In this document: one piece after another, positions 6,682-12,010 of the stretch
Position numbering within the stretch: the stretch's first letter is position 1
How the letters are laid out: the number at the start of each line of letters is the position of its first letter
Assembly: GCA_003223065.1 (NCBI GenBank)
Contig: QHXU01000038.1
Coordinates: forward strand, 340 to 14,590
Length of the DNA: 14,251 bases
Direction of reading: 5' to 3'
Source of the DNA: Acidobacteriota bacterium
Lineage (GTDB): Bacteria > Acidobacteriota > Terriglobia > Bryobacterales > Bryobacteraceae
Program-made: the position numbers and the translations under genes
Notes under the pieces: model-generated
Told to the model about the DNA's origin: nothing
The model's input: only the letters and a program-made list of their open reading frames with translations
Databases searched by the model: none

Positions 6682-7197
6682 ATGCCGGCAACCAAGACTG
6701 CAAAACCCCCTGTTTTCCCAACCCGAATCGATCTGCCGAGCGAGGATCGGACGGCTCTGATCGGCCTGTTAAATGAGCGGCTTGCAGACACGATGGACCT
6801 CTACTCACAAGTCAAGCAGGCACACTGGAACGTGAAGGGGCTAAATTTCTTCCAGCTCCATGAACTTTTTGATCAACTGGCGGGCGAAGTTCTTCCGTTT
6901 GTCGATCAGATCGCCGAAAGAGCGACGGCGCTGGGCGGGACGGCGATGGGTACGGTACGAATGGCCGCTGGCCATTCAACCTTGCCGGAATACCCGGAGG
7001 CAATCGACGAGCAATATCATCTGATCGCGTTGATTGACCGTTATGCCGCCTTCGCGAGGAACGTCCGCGACGCGATCGATTTTGAAGACCACCATCATGA
7101 CCGCGACACTGCGGACCTGTTTACGGAGATCCCTCGAGCGGCTGACAAGCATCTGTGGTTCCTGGAGGCCCATCTTCAGAGCGCGCCCGAGGCGTGA
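6682..7197 (+). CDS. Dps-family ferritin-like DNA-protection/iron-storage protein
   Basis: 171 residues, a typical Dps length, forming a four-helix bundle expected to assemble as a hollow dodecamer that oxidises and stores iron and protects DNA from peroxide. The inter-subunit ferroxidase ligands are all present with exact family spacing: H48 (QAHWNVKG), H60 (QLHELFD), D75 and E79 (PFVDQIAER). The N-terminal tail carries a few lysines (ATKTAKPP), as in Dps proteins that bind DNA. The start ATG 6682 follows GGAG at 6671-6674; a TTG immediately upstream at 6679 is less likely. It lies 49 bases after the MaoC stop with no clear promoter or terminator between them, so read-through from the operon is possible. 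It converges on the PrpD-like gene with one base between the stop codons. Confidence 0.93.
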   Translation: MPATKTAKPPVFPTRIDLPSEDRTALIGLLNERLADTMDLYSQVKQAHWNVKGLNFFQLHELFDQLAGEVLPFVDQIAERATALGGTAMGTVRMAAGHSTLPEYPEAIDEQYHLIALIDRYAAFARNVRDAIDFEDHHHDRDTADLFTEIPRAADKHLWFLEAHLQSAPEA

Positions 7198-7212
7198 GTC
7201 ACGCTCGCGAGC
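7192..7212. repeat. Two adjacent palindromes spanning convergent stop codons
   Basis: GCGTGA-G-TCACGC (7192-7204) is a perfect 6+1+6 inverted repeat whose arms contain the TGA of the Dps gene and, on the other strand, the TGA of the PrpD-like gene. GCTCGCGAGC (7203-7212) directly follows as a 10-base palindrome. Neither has a T-run, so they are not convincing terminators. The symmetry may be coincidental. Confidence 0.35.
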
Positions 7213-8710
7213 ATAGCGCCGTAAGCCCGCGCACATCAGGCAGATTCTCCAGCTTCCGAACGAACTCCACGATGTTCCTGGCTTTGCTCACAGGCCATTT
7301 TGCGAAGCTGGCGCAATCCAGGAACTTCATCGCGACTTCGTCATAGGACATGGGACGGGCCGGACTCCCCTTCGCGAAATCGGCGCGCCCTGAAACCGTT
7401 CGTCCGTCCTTGAGTCGGATGTCGAGAATCGTCGTCATCTTGTTGTAGCCCGCGGCTTCGGCGACGGAATTCACCCCGAAGTGAATTCGCCGGATCATCT
7501 CTTGCACTGCAGGCCGATTCACGACCTCATCAGCAAATTCGTTCAAACCGGCCTTGCCGTAAAGAAGCAGCGAAGCCATGCAGAATTCCATGCTGAATTT
7601 CGCTTGAAGACCGTCCTTCGGCTGGTGATGAATGAGCGCATTGGGCATGTTGCGGTTGGTACCGACGTCGACACGCTCCACCTGGTCTGCGGTGATGCGA
7701 TGCTCGCGGATCAATCGGAGCATTTCGGTCATTCCGGGATGTGTAAGTGACCCCGACGGGAACGGTTTGATGGAGACGCCGGGCGAAAGGAACGTCCAAG
7801 GGTTGCCGAGCTTTCCCACGATCGCGCCGGGATCAAAGCCCCCGCCGGCGGCTTGAAAGAAACCGCGAGGCGCTTCCAGGATCCGATCCGCGGCAGTCCA
7901 CCCGAGCGATGCAAGCTCCGCGGCGACCACACCGCTCTCCGCGGCGCGTCCTGCATGGAACGGTTTGGTCATCGTACCGAAATTCTCGCGCAGCCCAGCC
8001 GCTTCGCTGGCGGCGATTCCGAGCGCGCAAAGCAGGCGGTGGCGGTCGAGTCCGTAGAGCTTAGCCGCGGATGCGGCGGCGCCGAAGACACCGCACGTGC
8101 CGGTAGAGTGGAATCCCTCCTCGTAGTGGCGTGGCGCGATGGCCTCGGCGATTTTACATTCAACTTCGACGCCCACGTTGTAGGCGAGCATCACCTCTCG
8201 TCCGGATATCGACCTGGTCTCGGCCAGAGCTAAAGCCGGAGGAAGCGCCGGCGCAGTAGGGTGCGTCAGCAGTCCGTAGACGCGATCTTGCGCCACCGCT
8301 AGCTGGGTGTCGTCGTAATCATCGGCGTGGATGCCGACGCCGTTGGCGAAGGCGGCAAACCGCGCCGGAGCCTTGATCTCGGAACCGATCACGGTGGCCG
8401 CCTTCGGCCCGGTGCTCGTGAGTCCCGTTGATGTGAGATAGTTGCGGATTATTTCGCCGGACTTCGCGACCGAACCTGACAACGCCAGACCCAAGCCGTC
8501 AAGGATGGATTTTCTGGCAAGCTCGATGACCTCGGCGGGCAGGTCCGGGTAACGCGTGTTCAAAATGAAATCGGCGACATCGCGTGTCAAGGACTCGGTC
8601 TTTCGCGACTCGCCCACTGATCCCGCCTGCGGGAACGCAAGGAAGCTGTAGCCCGCACCGATGCCGAGGATGGACGCTTTTGTCAGGCCGCGTCGTGTCA
8701 TGCTGCCCAT
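7199..8710 (-). CDS. MmgE/PrpD-family protein with twin-arginine-like signal
   Basis: 503 residues from ATG 8710. After a leader, the sequence follows the MmgE/PrpD fold (2-methylcitrate dehydratase, cis-aconitate decarboxylase and relatives): ILDGLGLALSG (69-79), NGVGIHADDYDDTQ (123-136), LTHPTAPALPPALALAE (148-164), GFHSTGTCGVFGAAASA (199-215), TKPFHAGRAAESGVVAAE (248-265) and KPFPSGSLTHPGM. The conserved His/Asp/Lys positions look intact, so it is probably an active (de)hydratase, decarboxylase or isomerase on a small carboxylic acid, substrate unknown. The start MGSMTRRGLTKASILGIGAG resembles a Tat signal (T-R-R-G-L-T-K plus hydrophobic stretch), unusual because most relatives are cytoplasmic. 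ATG 8701 is an alternative start; a longer TTG start at 8761 is less likely. The ATG at 8710 sits in a small TGCCC/GGGCA stem (8704-8719). Confidence 0.88.
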   Translation of the reverse strand: MGSMTRRGLTKASILGIGAGYSFLAFPQAGSVGESRKTESLTRDVADFILNTRYPDLPAEVIELARKSILDGLGLALSGSVAKSGEIIRNYLTSTGLTSTGPKAATVIGSEIKAPARFAAFANGVGIHADDYDDTQLAVAQDRVYGLLTHPTAPALPPALALAETRSISGREVMLAYNVGVEVECKIAEAIAPRHYEEGFHSTGTCGVFGAAASAAKLYGLDRHRLLCALGIAASEAAGLRENFGTMTKPFHAGRAAESGVVAAELASLGWTAADRILEAPRGFFQAAGGGFDPGAIVGKLGNPWTFLSPGVSIKPFPSGSLTHPGMTEMLRLIREHRITADQVERVDVGTNRNMPNALIHHQPKDGLQAKFSMEFCMASLLLYGKAGLNEFADEVVNRPAVQEMIRRIHFGVNSVAEAAGYNKMTTILDIRLKDGRTVSGRADFAKGSPARPMSYDEVAMKFLDCASFAKWPVSKARNIVEFVRKLENLPDVRGLTALCSRA

Positions 8711-8812
8711 TATCGGGCATTTATCACCGCATCTCGATCCGCGGTTCGACGCCAGCACCAAGGTCCGGGTCTAAGAATCCGGACCTTTGCAATACAGTTT
8801 GCGCCGGCGACG
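8711..8812. other. Short intergenic gap between the giant gene and the PrpD-like gene
   Basis: About 100 bases separate two minus-strand genes. The gap holds one hairpin (8760-8787). No convincing -35/-10 pair or strong ribosome binding site for the PrpD-like gene was seen, although an AT-rich GATAAAT lies near 8722-8728 on the minus strand. Confidence 0.4.
8760..8787 (-). terminator. Possible transcription terminator or mRNA 3'-end hairpin
   Basis: A perfect 9-base inverted repeat, AAGGTCCGG and CCGGACCTT, flanks a 10-base loop, 25 bases past the stop codon of the giant minus-strand gene. In the minus direction it is followed only by TTGG, not a T-run, so classical Rho-independent termination is doubtful. 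Its position suits an mRNA end. Confidence 0.45.
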
Positions 8813-11800
8813 TTAAGGCGGGCAGACCGCGAAATTGTTGTTGTTATAGGCGTCGAGCTGTGCAGCCACAGTATTGGCCAAAGCCTGGTCAGCGGCCGAC
8901 ATCAGTTTAGCGTAAGCGCCCGTCCCGGTGAATTGGTACTTGTTCAGAAGCGCGTATGCTTGATTGACCGCGTTGTCTGAAGCCGGGCAGCGGAAGGCGC
9001 CTGCATGATAATTGAGCACGGCGGCGACGTACTGAGCCGCCATGTTATATAGAGGATCGCTGGCCATCTTCTTCCCGGTCTTGATGTCCGACTTGTTCAG
9101 GATAGCGACGCCCACCTGGCACGTCGTGATCGAGAAATAATCGTCCACCAGAACCGGCAGATTTGCGTCAAGCAACGGCGCCTGGCCGCCACCCGTACAC
9201 GAAGACCAGTTCTTCCAGAAGCCGATTGTACGGGATAGACCACCTGGCGGCCTGCTGTTGTCGATTCTGAACGTGTTGAGCCCAGGCGACAGCGGAAGAG
9301 CTGTGCCGGCGCCGATGTTTGTGCAAACCGTACTGTTGTCACCACTGCTGTTGAAGACCGGCCAGAGATTCGGCAGATTATTCTTCCAGCCGGGCATGAC
9401 CACCTCACAGAGCTGGTACGTTTGGTTCGGATCCAGCTTTGTCGGGAAAGTGATGGTTCCAGCGTTCCCAAGATTGACCACTCCGCTCGCAAGGATCGTC
9501 CCAGCGGCCGTAGTCGAGGCTCCCTGGCGAAGCTGGAATGTAAAGGAATCGGCCGCCGTGAGCAAGCCCCCCGCGATCGTCTTGATCACTTGCACCTTCG
9601 ACGCCAATGTGTTCGTAATTGTGCAGACCTTGTTGTCGCCTGCCCCAAGCAGAACCGAGCCGTCAGCGGCGCATGCTCCGCCAAAGACGGGAAGGTAATC
9701 GGACAGGTTTGTTCCGAAACCAGCCGTTTCAGTCACCTTATGGGAGCCCAAGCCGAGCATGACCACGCCGGTGTTTCCGCCGTCGCCGACGTCAGTCGCC
9801 CGGGACACACCATCGATAAGCAGGTTGAATTTGCCCGGATCGTCACTGGGTATCACGTACTTGATGACCGTAAGGCTGGGATCGCGCGTGTTTGTGATGG
9901 TGCAGACTTTGTTCTGGCCCGGCGAAAGAGTCACGGTCCCGTTGGAGGCGCAGTCCCCGCCGATCGCTGTTATGTAAGTCGCAAGGTCCCCGACTGCCGC
10001 CGTCTCGCTTACCGTGTGAGTCACACCGCTCGCCACTACCACTGCGCCCGTCGTGCCGCCGTTGCCCACCGCCGCGCCGGTCCCCGCAGTAGCTCCGTCG
10101 ATCAGCAGGTTGAACAGTCCGGGATCGCCGGGCGGATTCAGAACCTTGTTGACTGTCAGCGTGGCGTTCTTCGTATTAGTGATGGTGCAGGTCTTGGTAT
10201 CACCCGGCTGAAGCGTGATATGCCCGCTTGAGTCGCAGGCCCCGCCAAACACTGCGGTGTAGTTGCTCAGGAGGGTGCCGTTGGCGCCGGTCTCTCCTAC
10301 CGCATGTTGCACGCCGGCACTCACCGCGACCGCTCCCGTTGTGCCATTGTTGCCCACCGCCGCGCCGGTCCCCGCCGTCGCCCCGTCGATCTGTAGATTG
10401 AACCTTCCGGAGTCAGAGCTTGGGAGCAATGTCTTGGTCACCGTGAGCGTTGCGTTCTTGGTGTTAGTAATGGTGCAGGTCTTGTTGTCCCCCGGCTGAA
10501 GCGTGACATTCCCATTGGAGTCGCAGGCCCCGCCGATCACCGCCGTGTAGTTGCTCAGGAGCGTGCCGTTGGCGCCCGTCTCACTCACCGTGTGCTGGAC
10601 CCCGGTGCTCACCACAACCGCGCCGGTTGTGCCGTTGTTGCCAACCGCCGAGCCGGTACCCGCCGTCGCTCCGTCGATCCGCAGGTTGAACGTTCCCGCG
10701 TCAGCGCTTGGTACGAGCGTCTTGGTCACCGTCAGCGTGGCTTTCCTGGCGTTGGTGATAGTACAGGTCTTGTTGTCGCCGGGGTTGAGGGTAATGCTTC
10801 CGTTCGACGCGCAGTCGCCGCCGATCACCGTAACGTAATCGCTCAGGTTCCCCACCGCAGCCGTCTCACTCACGGTGTGTGCAACGCCGGTCGTGACTAC
10901 AATCGCGCCGGTTGTGCCGCCGTCACCCACGCTGGCGCCCGTGCCCGCCGTCGCTCCGTCGATCCGAAGATTAAATCGTCCGCTGTCCCCGCTCGGGTTC
11001 AGAATTTTGTTGACCGTCAGCGTCGCGTGACGCGTGTTGGTGATAGTGCAGGTCTTGGTGTCGCCGGGGTTGAGGGTAACGCTGCCGTTGGCCGCGCAAT
11101 CGCCGCTGATCACGGTATCGTAATCGCTCAGGTTCCCCACTGCGGCCGTCTCGCCCACCGTGTGTGCAACGCCGGTCGTGACCACAATCGCACCCGTCGT
11201 GCCGCCGTTACCCACGCTGCCGCCCGTGCCCTTCGTCGCTCCGTCAATCTGCAGGTTGAACCTCCCCGCGTCCCCGCTGGGGTTCAGCACCTTGTTGACG
11301 GTCAGTGTGGCGTTCTTGGAATTGGTGATGGTGCAGGTCTTGGTGTCCCCCGGCTGAAGCGTGACGTGCCCGCTCGAGTCGCAGGCTCCGCCAAACACCG
11401 CGGTGTAGTTGCTCACGAGCGTGCCGTTGGCGCCGGTCTCTCCTACCGTGTGTTGCACACCGGCGCTCACCGCGACCGCTCCCGTGGTGCCATTGTTGCC
11501 CACCGCCGCGCCGGTTCCCGCCGTCGCTCCGTCGATCTGCAGATTGAACGTCCCGGTGTCAGCGCTGGGTACCAGCGTCTTGGTCACTGTGAGTGTGGCG
11601 TTCTTGGTGTTCGTGATGGTGCAGGTCTTGTTGTCCCCGGGCTGAAGCGTGACGTTCCCGCTCGAGTCGCAGGCTCCGCCGATCACCGCCGTGTAGTTAC
11701 TCAGGAGCGTGCCATTGGCGCCTGTCTCGCTCACCGTGTGTTGAACACCGATGCTCACCACAACCGCGCCGGTCGTGCCGTTGTTACCCACCGCCGCGCC

Positions 11801-12010
11801 GGTCCCCGCCGTCGCCCCGTCGATCTGCAGGTTGAACGTTCCGGTGTCAGTGCTCGGTACGAGTGTCTTGGTCACCGTAAGCGTAGCGTTCTTGGTGTTG
11901 GTAATTGTGCAGGTCTTGTTGTCACCCGGCTGAAGCGTGACGTGCCCGCTCGAATCGCAGGCCCCGCCGATCACCGCAGTATAGTTGCTCAGCAGCGTGC
12001 CGTTCGCGCC
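8813..12010 (-). CDS. Giant secreted repeat protein, C-terminal part (prealbumin/CnaB-like modules plus TIGFWKNW domain)
   Basis: This frame continues the gene that starts beyond the right edge, after a frameshift near 12013. It has no genuine start: the apparent start at 11974 is a GTG encoding a conserved valine inside a module. It contains most of the tandem 93-96-residue modules (consensus TLTVxKxLxPSxDxGxFNLQ at the start, KTCTITNTKNA at the end), then a more divergent module from 9598. A C-terminal domain follows with RTIGFWKNWSSC, LPVLVDDYFSI and LNKYQFTGTGAYAKLM, ending NNNNFAVCPP. No LPXTG, PEP-CTERM or other sorting signal is visible at the C-terminus. The TIGFWKNW motif recurs in large secreted bacterial proteins of unknown function. 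The likely role is surface or extracellular structure or adhesion; this is inference from architecture. Confidence 0.8.
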   Translation of the reverse strand, partial: GANGTLLSNYTAVIGGACDSSGHVTLQPGDNKTCTITNTKNATLTVTKTLVPSTDTGTFNLQIDGATAGTGAAVGNNGTTGAVVVSIGVQHTVSETGANGTLLSNYTAVIGGACDSSGNVTLQPGDNKTCTITNTKNATLTVTKTLVPSADTGTFNLQIDGATAGTGAAVGNNGTTGAVAVSAGVQHTVGETGANGTLVSNYTAVFGGACDSSGHVTLQPGDTKTCTITNSKNATLTVNKVLNPSGDAGRFNLQIDGATKGTGGSVGNGGTTGAIVVTTGVAHTVGETAAVGNLSDYDTVISGDCAANGSVTLNPGDTKTCTITNTRHATLTVNKILNPSGDSGRFNLRIDGATAGTGASVGDGGTTGAIVVTTGVAHTVSETAAVGNLSDYVTVIGGDCASNGSITLNPGDNKTCTITNARKATLTVTKTLVPSADAGTFNLRIDGATAGTGSAVGNNGTTGAVVVSTGVQHTVSETGANGTLLSNYTAVIGGACDSNGNVTLQPGDNKTCTITNTKNATLTVTKTLLPSSDSGRFNLQIDGATAGTGAAVGNNGTTGAVAVSAGVQHAVGETGANGTLLSNYTAVFGGACDSSGHITLQPGDTKTCTITNTKNATLTVNKVLNPPGDPGLFNLLIDGATAGTGAAVGNGGTTGAVVVASGVTHTVSETAAVGDLATYITAIGGDCASNGTVTLSPGQNKVCTITNTRDPSLTVIKYVIPSDDPGKFNLLIDGVSRATDVGDGGNTGVVMLGLGSHKVTETAGFGTNLSDYLPVFGGACAADGSVLLGAGDNKVCTITNTLASKVQVIKTIAGGLLTAADSFTFQLRQGASTTAAGTILASGVVNLGNAGTITFPTKLDPNQTYQLCEVVMPGWKNNLPNLWPVFNSSGDNSTVCTNIGAGTALPLSPGLNTFRIDNSRPPGGLSRTIGFWKNWSSCTGGGQAPLLDANLPVLVDDYFSITTCQVGVAILNKSDIKTGKKMASDPLYNMAAQYVAAVLNYHAGAFRCPASDNAVNQAYALLNKYQFTGTGAYAKLMSAADQALANTVAAQLDAYNNNNFAVCPP
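9878..11884 (-). repeat. Higher-order duplication: three-module blocks 11884-11024 and 10738-9878
   Basis: Both blocks are exactly 861 bases, offset by 1146 bases, and follow the same order of subtypes: one ending TAVIGG with GDNK, one with VAVSAGVQH, TAVFGG and GDTK, then an NKVLNP type. A shared rare codon string, CGCCGGTCTCTCCTACC on the plus strand, occurs at 11431-11447 and 10285-10301 and, from the copies I compared, not in the other modules. This supports duplication of a multi-module block rather than independent single-module copying. Confidence 0.65.

Noticed and set aside
6664..6683. Small hairpin ATCAAT/ATTGAT with the Dps Shine-Dalgarno in its loop
   Set aside because: Only six mostly A-T pairs; too weak to claim as a riboswitch or thermosensor.
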